DNA from: JBBDLF01 sp040879025
GTDB taxonomy: Bacteria > Pseudomonadota > Gammaproteobacteria > Pseudomonadales > Pseudohongiellaceae
NCBI GenBank assembly: GCA_040879025.1
Contig: JBBDLF010000015.1
Span: forward strand, 1 to 64,000
Length of the DNA: 64,000 nucleotides
Direction of reading: 5' to 3'
The translations under genes and the position numbers were made by a program. Shown here piece after piece: positions 1-7,945 of this stretch (the stretch's first letter is position 1; every line of letters begins with the position of its first letter). The notes beneath the pieces were generated by a model that saw only the letters and a list, made by a program, of their open reading frames with translations, did no database searches and had not been told where the DNA came from.

Positions 1-123
1 ATCTTCTATACATGCGATGATCTGTACCGGCCCCTGACACTTTTCGCAAGTTTCGGCGAGGTGACATCACCGGAGTCTGTCAGCAACGGCGATAACTGGT
101 TGTATGAAGTTACCGACTTCTAA
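1..123 (+). CDS. C-terminal end of an unidentified protein (partial, cut by left edge)
   Basis: Frame 1 is open from the first base to a TAA at 121-123 and gives 40 residues ending in YEVTDF. The length and codon use look like a real coding end, but the fragment is too short for me to recognise a family. It runs toward the broken MerR gene on the other strand. Confidence 0.4.
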   Translation: MFYTCDDLYRPLTLFASFGEVTSPESVSNGDNWLYEVTDF

Positions 124-151
124 TCTTCATCCTGATTTGATTTTAACCTGA

Positions 152-446
152 TCAGTTGAATTGGCGGTCAGTCATTCGTGTATCGCTGGCCAATGCCTCC
201 AGAATCCGGCATTCTGCAATTTGCCCACCTGCACAGCTGGCGGAGATACGCCGCAATGCCTGTGCCATTGCATTCAGGTACTTTATACGTCCCTGTATCG
301 CTTCCAGATGTTTTTCCGTTATTACATCCACGGTATCGCAGGGCAGCTGTCCGCGCCGTCGGTGACAGCAGGCCAATCCGCTCGTAGTAGCGAATGGTCT
401 CAATATGGCAGCCTGATTTCTTTGACGCTTCCCCGATCAACATCAT
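152..446 (-). pseudogene. Broken MerR-family metal-responsive regulator
   Basis: The first 30 or so residues (MMLIGEASKKSGCHIETIRYY and on to GLLSP) are the classic MerR winged-helix N-terminus. The C-terminal dimerisation helix is in another frame: HLEAIQGRIKYLNAMAQALRR, then a Cys-containing segment (SCAGG..AECRILEAL) like the metal-binding tail of PbrR/CadR/ZntR-type proteins. The two parts are joined by a frameshift, and most of the central helix region is missing: about 98 codons remain against about 130 in the family. The gene diverges from the exporter at 517 and shares an intact operator with it. It is probably non-functional as written unless the shift is a sequencing error; the missing middle makes a simple error less likely. 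Confidence 0.75.
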
Positions 447-453
447 TCACCTC

Positions 454-484
454 TTGACTCTGTAGCGGCTACAGGCTTTAGGGT
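454..484 (+). promoter_or_regulatory. MerR-type promoter and operator of the metal exporter
   Basis: A -35 TTGACT at 454-459 and a -10 TAGGGT at 479-484 are separated by 19 bp. Between them lies a perfect dyad, CTGTAGCGGCTACAG, at 460-474. An overlong spacer filled by a dyad is the hallmark of MerR-activated promoters, where the regulator untwists the DNA. It reads toward the exporter at 517. The operator is intact although the divergent regulator is broken. Confidence 0.75.
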
Positions 485-516
485 AACAGAACTGACTGCC
501 TGATTGGAGCACGGAA

Positions 517-1143
517 ATGAGTGAAACATGCTGTGATGTCAAAACTGTCGATCAACTGGTCATCAGTGGGCGACGCAAGACCTTATATGTGGTGCTGGGA
601 ATCAATGCGCTGATGTTTGCCGTGGAGCTGGCCGCCGGGATCTGGGCAGATTCCAGGGCTCTTATCGCCGATTCGGCAGATAACCTGGGCGACAGCCTGG
701 TCTATGCCATGAGCCTGTTTGTGATCGCCCGCAGTCTCCGGTGGCGCGCTGGCGCGGCGGTGGTGAAAGGTTTGATTCAACTCGTCTTTGGGCTGGGCCT
801 GGTGCTGACTATTGTTGCCAGCCTGCTGGGTGAGCCACAGCCCATTGGCTTGGCGATGATGGCAGTCGCTGGACTGGCACTGGTCGGCAATGTGATTTGC
901 CTGGTGTTGCTTACCAAACACCGCGGCGAGGATATCAACATGCGCTCGGTGTGGCTGTGTTCACGCAATGATGTGATCGGCAATATCGGCGTGATTCTTT
1001 CCGGCGGGCTGGTTATGCTGCTCGACTCATTCTGGCCGGATATTGTTGTCGCCAGTCTGGTAGCGGCGGTATTTCTGCATACTGCCTACGATGTTCTGCG
1101 CGACGCTTTGCGAGCGTGGAGACAACAGCCGGTATTTCGATAG
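517..1143 (+). CDS. Cation diffusion facilitator-like metal exporter (short, membrane domain only)
   Basis: This 208-residue inner-membrane protein is predicted to export a divalent metal ion. It has about five to six hydrophobic segments. The segment ADSADNLGDSLVYAMSL (about residues 51-67) matches CDF transmembrane helix 2, with Asp in place of the usual His (DxxxD), and SRNDVIGNIGVILSG (about 149-163) matches helix 5. The cytoplasmic C-terminal dimerisation domain is absent, as in some short CDF proteins. It is read from the MerR-type promoter at 454-484 and preceded by the SD-like TTGGAG at 504-509. Context suggests zinc, cadmium or lead, but the substrate is not readable. Its stop lies 4 bp from the stop of the convergent reductase gene. 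Confidence 0.85.
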   Translation: MSETCCDVKTVDQLVISGRRKTLYVVLGINALMFAVELAAGIWADSRALIADSADNLGDSLVYAMSLFVIARSLRWRAGAAVVKGLIQLVFGLGLVLTIVASLLGEPQPIGLAMMAVAGLALVGNVICLVLLTKHRGEDINMRSVWLCSRNDVIGNIGVILSGGLVMLLDSFWPDIVVASLVAAVFLHTAYDVLRDALRAWRQQPVFR

Positions 1144-1147
1144 AAGT

Positions 1148-1714
1148 CTACTTCCGCACCTCGTGGCGAAGCGCAACCATGCCGCTTTGGTAGGCCTTTA
1201 CTTCCACAAGATGCAGGGCGATATCCTTGTCCAGCCCCTCGAAAAATGAAATTCCATCACCAATGAGGACAGGCATAATCGAATAGCGAACTTCGTCGGC
1301 GAGCCCGAGGCGAAGGCATTCACCGGAAACTTCACCACCGCCCACGAACCAGATGCTGCGGAAAGCAGATTTTAATCGTTCGTTCACTAACTTTGCAATG
1401 TCACCCGAGTAAAACTTGACAGTGCCCCTGTTTCTCGGCAGGTCGCGCGTGGTGAGCACAAAGGTCGGCTTGTCGCCGTAGACCCAGCCGTGCCCCTTGG
1501 ACTCGAACCCCAATGCGGTTTCGTAGGTTCGCGAACCCATCACATAACAGTCGATAGTCTTGAGAAACTCCTCGACGAATTCCGGGTCCATGGTGTCCCC
1601 ACCTTCGAATTTGTCCGAAGTCTCAAGCCAATCCACGCTGCCGTCCCTGCGAGCAATAAAGCCGTCGAGACTTGCGACCATATGGATTGTTACGCAAGAA
1701 TTCATGCTCGCCAT
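1148..1714 (-). CDS. Dihydrofolate reductase-family (RibD C-terminal-like) oxidoreductase
   Basis: This 188-residue protein belongs to the YyaP/YwjB-type branch of the RibD C-terminal/DHFR fold, which are NADPH-dependent reductases mostly of unknown substrate. Visible marks are VTIHMVASLDGFIARRDGSVDWLE near the N-terminus (positions about 7-30, contracted here), VMGSRTYE near 60 and IWFVGGGEVSGE near 122. The annotated ATG at 1714 directly abuts the inverted repeat of the transposase remnant. The ATG at 1705 (MNSC) is preceded by GGCGAG and could be the original start. The insertion has probably replaced the native promoter. Confidence 0.85.
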   Translation of the reverse strand: MASMNSCVTIHMVASLDGFIARRDGSVDWLETSDKFEGGDTMDPEFVEEFLKTIDCYVMGSRTYETALGFESKGHGWVYGDKPTFVLTTRDLPRNRGTVKFYSGDIAKLVNERLKSAFRSIWFVGGGEVSGECLRLGLADEVRYSIMPVLIGDGISFFEGLDKDIALHLVEVKAYQSGMVALRHEVRK

Positions 1715-2034
1715 AATAAATAAAGTCAGAGTAAAAATACAGTAGTATGGGTGTCCTGGCCTGTGGCTACTATACTCATACGTAATTATGTTGGTTCAAG
1801 GATGGAGGACATGGCGGTCTCGCACATGATGCAGCAATGTACACCTTTTGGTCACGTCAACGTTGACGGCGAGCTGCTTCAAGATATCCGTTACGCCTTG
1901 AATCAGGGATTGGTATTGAGAACCGAGAGATTCAAAACAGAGGTCGAAGAATTGACAGACAGGCGTACGCGACCAATGAAACGTGGACGCCCCCAAAGTA
2001 AACTACTGTATTTTTACTCTGACCCCATTTATTA
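1714..2034. mobile_element. Decayed REP-associated transposase element bounded by 33-bp inverted repeats
   Basis: The arms at 1714-1746 and 2002-2034 are inverted copies of each other. The inner 22 bp (1725-1746 and 2002-2023) are identical, and the outer 11 bp differ at three positions. The element contains a transposase C-terminal remnant. Its right edge includes the stop codon of the TonB receptor, and its left edge touches the start codon of the reductase gene, so it fills nearly the whole gap between the two genes. Similar short ends are often found around RAYT genes in gammaproteobacteria. Confidence 0.7.
1751..2000 (+). pseudogene. C-terminal remnant of a REP-associated tyrosine transposase (RAYT, IS200-like)
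   Basis: The segment ELLQDIRYALNQGLVL (about residues 41-56) followed by RTERFKTEVEELTDRRTRPMKRGRP is the usual C-terminal tail of RAYT/Transposase_17 proteins. The catalytic HUH motif and the Tyr-bearing N-terminal domain are missing. The frame then runs on into the right inverted repeat and antisense TonB sequence. It is therefore a fragment, not a working gene. Confidence 0.65.
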
Positions 2035-4077
2035 CAGGCGAAGTTTGATTCCACCGTTGATGACGAAGCCGTCGAGAGGGGCATAGATATCGTTGAAGAC
2101 GGGGTTGGAAAGCGATCCACTATAAAGCGGTCCATAGCGTGTCTGTCGAGTATCCGAAAAATTTTCGAAGTTCAGGAATACAGAAAAATCCTCCCGCATT
2201 ATCTTTTCCATCATCAGCCCGACAATCCAGTAATCCCGGCTTCTGCTTCCGTCATTCAGTGTCTGCGGTCCGTAATAGTAGGCCTCCAGTCCAATCCGCA
2301 GATCGTCTTCGCGCTCGTATACCAGCACATTATTGACCCGATGTTCTGGCACCAGCGGATACTCATGGACGCCGTCAATGCGATGTTCCCGCACGTCGGC
2401 GTAGGTGTAACCCAGGAAGAAGCGCAGGTTTTCCCAACTCCACACCGCATTGATCTCCGTGCCTCTTGTGTCCAGGTAATCATCAGGCTGGCGGAAGGCA
2501 AGCCGGTCCTCGCCCTGCGGAACCAAACGCAGGGGATCGTCCACCCTGGTATAGAACAGCAACAGGTTAAGATCCAGAGACAGCTGACCGCTTAACTCGA
2601 ACGAACGATTCACGTCGAGGTTTAAACCCGCCGACCGCTCTGCGTCGAGCAATTCCGGTTCCAAGGGCAGCACGCCCTGGTATTGATGCATCTCCGCTTC
2701 TTCGGTAAACAATGTGGGTTCCTTGTACCCAAGCCCGCCACCTATGCGCAGCGTGGTGTTGGGCGCCGGCGTATAAAGCAGCGACACCCGGGGCAACAGA
2801 AAATTCCCGTAATCGGAGGTGTGATCGAATCTCAGGCCGGTCTCGACTGTGAACTGCGTTGTCAGGGGAAAGGTGGTCTGAACAAATGAGCCCAGAGTAT
2901 GGCTGTTGAAATCGTGCCTGAAGCCCGGCACCGCGTCCTCCTGCTCGTAATCCTCCGTCCACAGATTGAATCCGGCCACCCAATCCGTGGAGCCGGTCGC
3001 GCCTAACACATGGGCTTCACTGAAACTGGATAATTGGGTTCCGGAAAAAGTGAAATCCGGTACCGCCAGTTCCCGGCGAAAATGGCTGAAACTGTTCCTG
3101 AGTACCAGTTCACTGCCGGCGGGCAACTGTCTCACCAGTTCAGCCTGGGTGGACAAGCGCTTGGTGGCGCTGTCTTCGAAGTAAGCAGGCCTCGTCTTGT
3201 CGCCGTCAATGTACTCCATATCGCCGCCGAGACGATCCTCGACAACCGCACTGACACCCAGGCTCGCGTCGGTGTTGGCCCCCTCGAAGAAAAGGCGGGG
3301 ATTGAAGGTCCAGCGCTCAAACTCCGGAATGGCGCTAAGCCCGATATCGGCCGGATCATAGGCTTCACTCCTGTTGTACGAGGTAAACACGGTGGTGCCA
3401 AAATCGTCATGCCAGCCCGAATAGAAGCCACTGGTATCCACGCCGTCGGCAGAGGTGAGGTTAAGCAACAGCGCCGTTTCGGGCTCCGTGCCCGGCGACC
3501 TGGAGATCAGATTGACCAGGCCGGAAATGGCCCCTCCGCCATAGAGCGTGGAACTGGCGCCTTTGATCACTTCAACACGCTGTAAGTCCAGTGGCGCGAT
3601 CTGCAGTAAACTCAATCCGCCGGAAAAGCCACCGTAAAGAGGCATGCCATCACGCAGGATCTGTGTGTATTTGCCATCCAGTCCCTGGATGCGAATGCTG
3701 GAATTGAAACTGGTGGCTGAAGTCTGCTGCACGTGAATGCCGGTGCTTTCATTCAACAGCATGCGGATGTCGCCTGGCTTCATATTGGCTTTTTCGTTGA
3801 TCTCTTCGCCGCCGAGCACCTCGACACGGGTGGGTTGCTCGTCGAAGCTGCGGCGATTGCGCGTGGTGGTGACGGTGATTTCTTCTATCTCGTCTTCCTC
3901 CTCGCTGTCCTCCTCGTCGAGACGCTCTTCCTGAGATTCGCCCTGCGCGACATTTTGCGCCAGCAGAAGATCCGACCAGGCCAGGTTCAACAACGTGAAG
4001 CACAACACCCACCCGAGAAGGCCGGTTGCAGACCCGGCCTTTGAATTAGCGCCACGGGTCCCGGTATTTATTCTCAT
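2032..4077 (-). CDS. TonB-dependent outer-membrane receptor
   Basis: This is a roughly 680-residue outer-membrane transporter for a siderophore, metal complex or similar ligand. An N-terminal signal segment (GLLGWVLCFTLLNLAWS) is followed by an acidic linker rich in E and D. Then comes a TonB-box-like stretch, IEEITVTTTRNRR, a plug domain (TRVEVLGGEEINEK to VEVIKGASSTLYGGGAISGLVNLISR) and a 22-strand-type barrel ending GGIKLRL. I chose the ATG at 4077 (MRINTG) because it puts the signal peptide close to the N-terminus; an upstream ATG at 4128 is also open. The stop codon lies inside the right inverted repeat of the transposase remnant. The ligand is not readable; no Fur box or riboswitch was recognised. 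Confidence 0.88.
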   Translation of the reverse strand: MRINTGTRGANSKAGSATGLLGWVLCFTLLNLAWSDLLLAQNVAQGESQEERLDEEDSEEEDEIEEITVTTTRNRRSFDEQPTRVEVLGGEEINEKANMKPGDIRMLLNESTGIHVQQTSATSFNSSIRIQGLDGKYTQILRDGMPLYGGFSGGLSLLQIAPLDLQRVEVIKGASSTLYGGGAISGLVNLISRSPGTEPETALLLNLTSADGVDTSGFYSGWHDDFGTTVFTSYNRSEAYDPADIGLSAIPEFERWTFNPRLFFEGANTDASLGVSAVVEDRLGGDMEYIDGDKTRPAYFEDSATKRLSTQAELVRQLPAGSELVLRNSFSHFRRELAVPDFTFSGTQLSSFSEAHVLGATGSTDWVAGFNLWTEDYEQEDAVPGFRHDFNSHTLGSFVQTTFPLTTQFTVETGLRFDHTSDYGNFLLPRVSLLYTPAPNTTLRIGGGLGYKEPTLFTEEAEMHQYQGVLPLEPELLDAERSAGLNLDVNRSFELSGQLSLDLNLLLFYTRVDDPLRLVPQGEDRLAFRQPDDYLDTRGTEINAVWSWENLRFFLGYTYADVREHRIDGVHEYPLVPEHRVNNVLVYEREDDLRIGLEAYYYGPQTLNDGSRSRDYWIVGLMMEKIMREDFSVFLNFENFSDTRQTRYGPLYSGSLSNPVFNDIYAPLDGFVINGGIKLRL

Positions 4078-4155
4078 AAATCCAACTATATCACCAAGAT
4101 TTTTTGACCGGGGCCATTGTTGCAGCATTGACTGGTGTTGTCATCACGACGTGTG

Positions 4156-4662
4156 TCAGCCCCCCGACTTGATGAGTTCCACCATCTGATCCAGCGCGGT
4201 TCCCCAGCCCTCGCTAAAGCCCTGCTCTTCATGAGCCCGGGCGCCCTCGGCGCTGCTGTGCCGGGCGATCACCGTGTAGCGGGTGCCCTTGCCGCTGGGT
4301 TGCAGCAGGATGGTCGCGGTGAAGAAATTATTGAAACAATCGTTGGGCGCGGACGCTGGCCGGTATTCCGCCTGCAGGGCGTCGGTCCACACCAGTTTCT
4401 CGTTTTCGACGACTTCCAGGTAGCAGCCATTGCCGTCGCCCATGCGCTCGCCCTCGGGGGATTCCATCACGGTGCGGAAAAGGCCGCCGGGGCGCAGGTC
4501 GATCTCGCACTCGACGGTTTGCCAGGGCCGGGGGCAGAACCACTTCATCAGAATGTCGGGAGTGGTCCAGGCCTGCCAGACCAACTCGCGGGGTACATCA
4601 ACCTCGCGCTCCAGCACCAGGTCCAGTTCGGGGTCGATCGGATAATCAGAAAGCGGCATCAT
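4156..4662 (-). CDS. SRPBCC/AHSA1-domain protein
   Basis: This 168-residue helix-grip (START/Bet v1-like) protein is of the activator-of-Hsp90 (AHSA1) type. Marks include LEREVDVPRELVWQAWTTPDILMKWFCP at about residues 17-44 (given in part), DLRPGGLFRTVM near 55 and EGWGTALDQMVELI at the end. Such proteins bind small hydrophobic ligands; the ligand here is unknown. Its start overlaps the stop of the upstream ArsR-family gene by 4 bp, so the two form an operon, a very common ArsR-SRPBCC pairing. Confidence 0.85.
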   Translation of the reverse strand: MMPLSDYPIDPELDLVLEREVDVPRELVWQAWTTPDILMKWFCPRPWQTVECEIDLRPGGLFRTVMESPEGERMGDGNGCYLEVVENEKLVWTDALQAEYRPASAPNDCFNNFFTATILLQPSGKGTRYTVIARHSSAEGARAHEEQGFSEGWGTALDQMVELIKSGG

Positions 4663-4997
4663 TCGTTCTCCTTTTTCAGTGTCAGCAAGACTTCATCGAG
4701 TTGATCCAATCTCTTCTCCCACAGCGTCCCGCGCTCCTCGAGCCAGGTGGTGGCCAGTTTGAGGGTATCCGCGCGCAGTTGGTAGGTGCGGCTGCGGCCG
4801 CGCTTCCGTGACCGCACCAGACCATTTTTTTCCAGCACACCCAGGTGCTGGGTAAAGGAGGGCAGGGCCATGTCGAAAGGACGCGCCAGCTCGCTGACCG
4901 CCGCCGGACCCTCCGCCAGCCGGGCGATGACGGCCATGCGGGTGGGATCGGCCAGGGCATGGAAGATCTGGTTCAGTTCAGTTGATTGCTTAGGCAT
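4659..4997 (-). CDS. ArsR-family (SRPBCC-associated) transcriptional repressor
   Basis: This 112-residue winged-helix regulator begins MPKQSTELNQIFHALADPTR, the usual ArsR start. Recognition-helix sequence LARPFDMALPSFTQHLGVLE is followed by a basic wing, VRSRKRGRSRTYQL. There is no CxC metal site, so it probably senses something other than a metal. The reading frame is open further upstream to 5159, but the family start at 4997 is clear. That start codon sits inside a perfect palindrome, and a second dyad lies just upstream, which suggests tight autoregulation. Confidence 0.88.
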   Translation of the reverse strand: MPKQSTELNQIFHALADPTRMAVIARLAEGPAAVSELARPFDMALPSFTQHLGVLEKNGLVRSRKRGRSRTYQLRADTLKLATTWLEERGTLWEKRLDQLDEVLLTLKKENE

Positions 4998-5039
4998 ATG
5001 CCTAAGTATAATGATATTGATACTTAGGTCAACACCTAA
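4990..5039 (-). promoter_or_regulatory. Two-dyad operator over the ArsR-family gene start
   Basis: A perfect 16-bp palindrome TTAGGCATATGCCTAA (4990-5005) contains the start codon, and TTAGGTCAACACCTAA (5024-5039) is a 6-bp inverted repeat with a 4-bp loop. Both share the half-site TTAGG(C/T). Their centres are about 34 bp apart, near three helical turns. They look like binding sites for the product of the gene they precede. Confidence 0.65.
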
Positions 5040-5117
5040 ATGATGGCTGGGCATGTTGAGCAATGACGGTGCTGCGGCTGTGCCGGAGCGAACTCCGCCG
5101 TTCTGGACCGCCTGGTG

Positions 5118-5173
5118 CAACAAAGGGGCACAACAAAGGGGACATTGAGAACTTAACAATTGTTAAGTTCTCA
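5118..5173. repeat. Tandem 13-bp repeat plus perfect 28-bp palindrome
   Basis: CAACAAAGGGGCA (5118-5130) is followed by CAACAAAGGGGA (5131-5142). Then comes a perfect 28-bp palindrome at 5146-5173 centred on CAATTG, with half TGAGAACTTAACAA. It lies 50 bp upstream of the DUF305 gene. It may be an operator, or a REP/MITE-type palindrome of the kind mobilised by RAYT transposases. Confidence 0.6.
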
Positions 5174-5224
5174 GCGGCCCCACGGTCAGGTTTATATATT
5201 CTTCAGGGAAGAGGAGTGTGTACG

Positions 5225-5671
5225 ATGAGTTACCTTAGATTCGGCGCCATGATTCTCACCTCCACCGTGGCGATGCTCGGACTGATGTACTTGAACACTT
5301 ATCAGTTCAGTCACGTATGGTACAGCGAAACGCGGGTTTACATGGCCATCCTGATGGGCGCGACCATGGCCGTGATCATGTTGTCCTATATGTTGTCGAT
5401 GTATAGCAGCAAAGCGGTCAACCTCGGCATTTTCGTTGGCAGCGCCGCCGTGTTTGCCATCGCGCTGTGGCTGGTGCGAAGTCAGACCACCGTTCAGGAG
5501 GTTTCGTGGATGAAGGCGATGATTCCACACCATTCAATTGCCATTCTCACCAGCGAGCGCGCCACACTTTCAGACCCGCGGGTGCGGGACCTGGCGGACC
5601 GGATCATCCAGGCCCAGCGGGAAGAAATCCTCGAGATGGAGTTGCTGATTGCCGAGCTGGAAGACAACTGA
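5225..5671 (+). CDS. DUF305-family membrane protein
   Basis: This 148-residue protein has three predicted membrane segments (about residues 6-24, 38-56 and 66-84). A soluble tail follows with WMKAMIPHHSIAILTSERA, the DUF305 signature (MIPHHxxAI), and a helix ending EILEMELLIAELE. DUF305 is a ferritin-like helical domain often linked to copper handling, but function is not established. The ATG at 5225 is preceded by GAGGAG at 5211-5216; the longer open frame from 5063 is unlikely. A 28-bp palindrome upstream may regulate it. Confidence 0.85.
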   Translation: MSYLRFGAMILTSTVAMLGLMYLNTYQFSHVWYSETRVYMAILMGATMAVIMLSYMLSMYSSKAVNLGIFVGSAAVFAIALWLVRSQTTVQEVSWMKAMIPHHSIAILTSERATLSDPRVRDLADRIIQAQREEILEMELLIAELEDN

Positions 5672-5692
5672 TCCGCCCGGAGCACGATCAAG

Positions 5693-5721
5693 TTGTAGTT
5701 TCAGGTCTATGTCCTTATAAT
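5693..5721 (+). promoter_or_regulatory. Promoter of tRNA-Val (and perhaps thrS)
   Basis: A -35-like TTGTAG (5693-5698) and a consensus -10 TATAAT (5716-5721) are separated by 17 bp. The tRNA begins 25 bp past the -10, as expected for a stable RNA promoter. Confidence 0.7.
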
Positions 5722-5746
5722 CGCGAATCTTTTCGAGATGATTCCC

Positions 5747-5823
<77 letters not shown>

Positions 5824-5827
5824 ATTC

Positions 5828-5861
5828 GGAAGACGGAAGACAGAGGACAGAAGACAGAGAG
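5828..5861. repeat. Purine-only microsatellite-like tract
   Basis: The stretch between tRNA-Val and thrS repeats GGAAGAC, AGAAGAC and AGAGGAC-type units, with purines broken only by regular C's. It may result from slippage. I see no coding or folding potential in it. Confidence 0.45.
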
Positions 5862-5903
5862 CGAATTACCCCTTTGCCCATTTTTTAGTTCTGATACCAC
5901 ATC

Positions 5904-7883
5904 ATGCCCCAGATCACCTTACCAGACGGCAGTGTACGCGCGTATGACAGCGCGGTGACCGTCGCCGCTATTGCCGAGTCCATCGGCCCGGGTCTCGCCA
6001 AGGCGGCGCTGGCCGGGCGCGTTGACGGGCGGCTGGTGGACACCTCCTTTATTGTGGAGGACAACGCCGAAGTGGCCATCATCACCGAGCGGGACAGCGA
6101 CGGGCTGGAAGTGCTGCGGCATTCCTGCGCCCACCTGATGGCCCAGGCGGTGCAGCGGCTGTTTCCGAAAGCCCAGGTGACCATCGGCCCGGTGGTTGAA
6201 GACGGCTTTTTCTACGATTTCGCCTACGAGCGTGCCTTCACTCCGGATGACCTGGAACAAATAGAAAAGACGATGGGCGAGATCGTCAAGGAAGATTTGC
6301 CGGTTGAACGTACGGTCATGAGCCGCGACGAAGCGGTGGCGATGTTCAAGGAAATGGGTGAAGAGTACAAGGTGGAAATCATCAGCTCCATTCCCGGCGA
6401 TGAGCAGATTTCTTTCTACCGGCAGGGCGAGTTCATCGACTTGTGCCGCGGACCGCACGTGCCCAGCACCGGCAAATTCAAGGCCTTCAAACTCACTCAT
6501 GTGGCGGGGGCCTACTGGCGCGGAGATTCCAGCAACGAAATGCTGCAGCGAGTTTACGGGACCGCCTGGGGATCGAAGGCCGACCTGAAACTGTATCTGC
6601 AACGCCTGGAAGAAGCCGAAAAGCGCGACCACCGCAAAATTGGCAAGAAGCTGAATCTGTTCCATTTTCAGGAAGAAGCGCCCGGCATGGTGTTCTGGCA
6701 TCCGCACGGCTGGACCATTTACCAGACCATTCAGTCGTACATGAAAAAATTGCAGGACAGCAATGGCTACCAGGAAATCCGCACACCGCAGTTGCTGGAC
6801 TACAGTCTGTGGGAACGCTCCGGCCACGCCGACAAGTTTGCCGAAGAGATGTTCAGCGTCGAGTCCGAAAACCGGCTTTACGCCATCAAGCCGATGAACT
6901 GCCCCTGTCATATCCAGGTGTTCAATCAGGGCTTGAAAAGCTACCGCGACCTGCCGCTGCGGCTGGCCGAGTTCGGTTCCTGCCACCGCTACGAACCCTC
7001 CGGCAGCATGCACGGCTTGATGCGGGTGCGCGGTTTCGTGCAGGACGACGGCCATATCTTCTGTTCCGAGTCGCAAATTCAGGAGGAAGTGGCCAAGTTC
7101 ACCGCGCTGCTCTATCGAGTGTACAGCGACTTCGGTTTTGACGAGGTAATCCTGCGCCTGTCGACCCGGCCCGAAAAGCGCGTCGGCAGCGACGAGATCT
7201 GGGATAAATCCGAGCTGGCCCTGAAAAAGGCCTTGAACGATGCGGGCCAGCCCTGGGAATTGCAGCCGGGGGAGGGCGCCTTTTACGGGCCCAAGATTGA
7301 ATTCTCGCTGAAGGACTGCATGGGCCGACTGCAGCAGTGCGGCACCATCCAGGTGGATTTTTCCACCCCGCAGTTGCTTGGCGCTCATTATATCGACGAG
7401 AACAGCAACCGCCAGACACCGGTGATGCTGCATCGCGCCATACTCGGTTCCTTCGAACGTTTTATCGGCGTTTTGCTCGAACATTACGCCGGCGCATTGC
7501 CCACCTGGCTGGCGCCGGTACAGGTGGCGGTGCTGAACATTACCGACAATCAGCAGGCATATTGCCAAAAAATTGAAGAATCCTTGAAAAATAAAGGGTT
7601 TAGAGTGATAGCGGACTTGAGAAATGAGAAGATCGGCTTTAAAATCCGCGAGCACACAATTCAGAAGATTCCTTATCTCCTCGTAGTAGGAGACAATGAG
7701 GTGGAATCACAGACGCTGGCAGTTCGCACCCGTGGCGGCGACAACCTGGGTCCAATGACATTGGATGACTTCAGTGCTCAACTGAGTGAGGATGTCGCCC
7801 GGTTTGGCCGCAGCATCGACGCAAGTGAAAACGGCGACGACGATAACAAGGGTAAGGCGACAGCGACAGCGCTCACTGAGTAA
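5904..7883 (+). CDS. thrS: Threonyl-tRNA synthetase
   Basis: This 659-residue class II synthetase charges tRNA-Thr in the cytoplasm. The domain order is an N-terminal TGS domain (MPQITLPDGSVRAY), then an editing domain with HSCAHLMAQAV (HxxxH zinc/editing signature, about residues 73-83). The catalytic core follows with the CPCHIQVF motif and HRAILGSFERFIGVLLEHY (motif 3), and last the anticodon-binding domain. The tail beyond about residue 640 is a low-complexity acidic/Thr-Ala extension (NGDDDNKGKATATALTE), slightly longer than usual. It is the first gene of the thrS-infC-rpmI-rplT-pheST block. Confidence 0.98.
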   Translation: MPQITLPDGSVRAYDSAVTVAAIAESIGPGLAKAALAGRVDGRLVDTSFIVEDNAEVAIITERDSDGLEVLRHSCAHLMAQAVQRLFPKAQVTIGPVVEDGFFYDFAYERAFTPDDLEQIEKTMGEIVKEDLPVERTVMSRDEAVAMFKEMGEEYKVEIISSIPGDEQISFYRQGEFIDLCRGPHVPSTGKFKAFKLTHVAGAYWRGDSSNEMLQRVYGTAWGSKADLKLYLQRLEEAEKRDHRKIGKKLNLFHFQEEAPGMVFWHPHGWTIYQTIQSYMKKLQDSNGYQEIRTPQLLDYSLWERSGHADKFAEEMFSVESENRLYAIKPMNCPCHIQVFNQGLKSYRDLPLRLAEFGSCHRYEPSGSMHGLMRVRGFVQDDGHIFCSESQIQEEVAKFTALLYRVYSDFGFDEVILRLSTRPEKRVGSDEIWDKSELALKKALNDAGQPWELQPGEGAFYGPKIEFSLKDCMGRLQQCGTIQVDFSTPQLLGAHYIDENSNRQTPVMLHRAILGSFERFIGVLLEHYAGALPTWLAPVQVAVLNITDNQQAYCQKIEESLKNKGFRVIADLRNEKIGFKIREHTIQKIPYLLVVGDNEVESQTLAVRTRGGDNLGPMTLDDFSAQLSEDVARFGRSIDASENGDDDNKGKATATALTE

Positions 7884-7945
7884 CCGACAACAACCCACTA
7901 GTGAGGTAACTAAAGCATTGAACAGGAGACATAGCGCCAGCGCAG

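Noticed and set aside
5919..7655. 578-codon open frame antisense to thrS
   Set aside because: It lies entirely inside thrS, has no start context or recognisable motif, and long antisense frames are expected in GC-rich genes.
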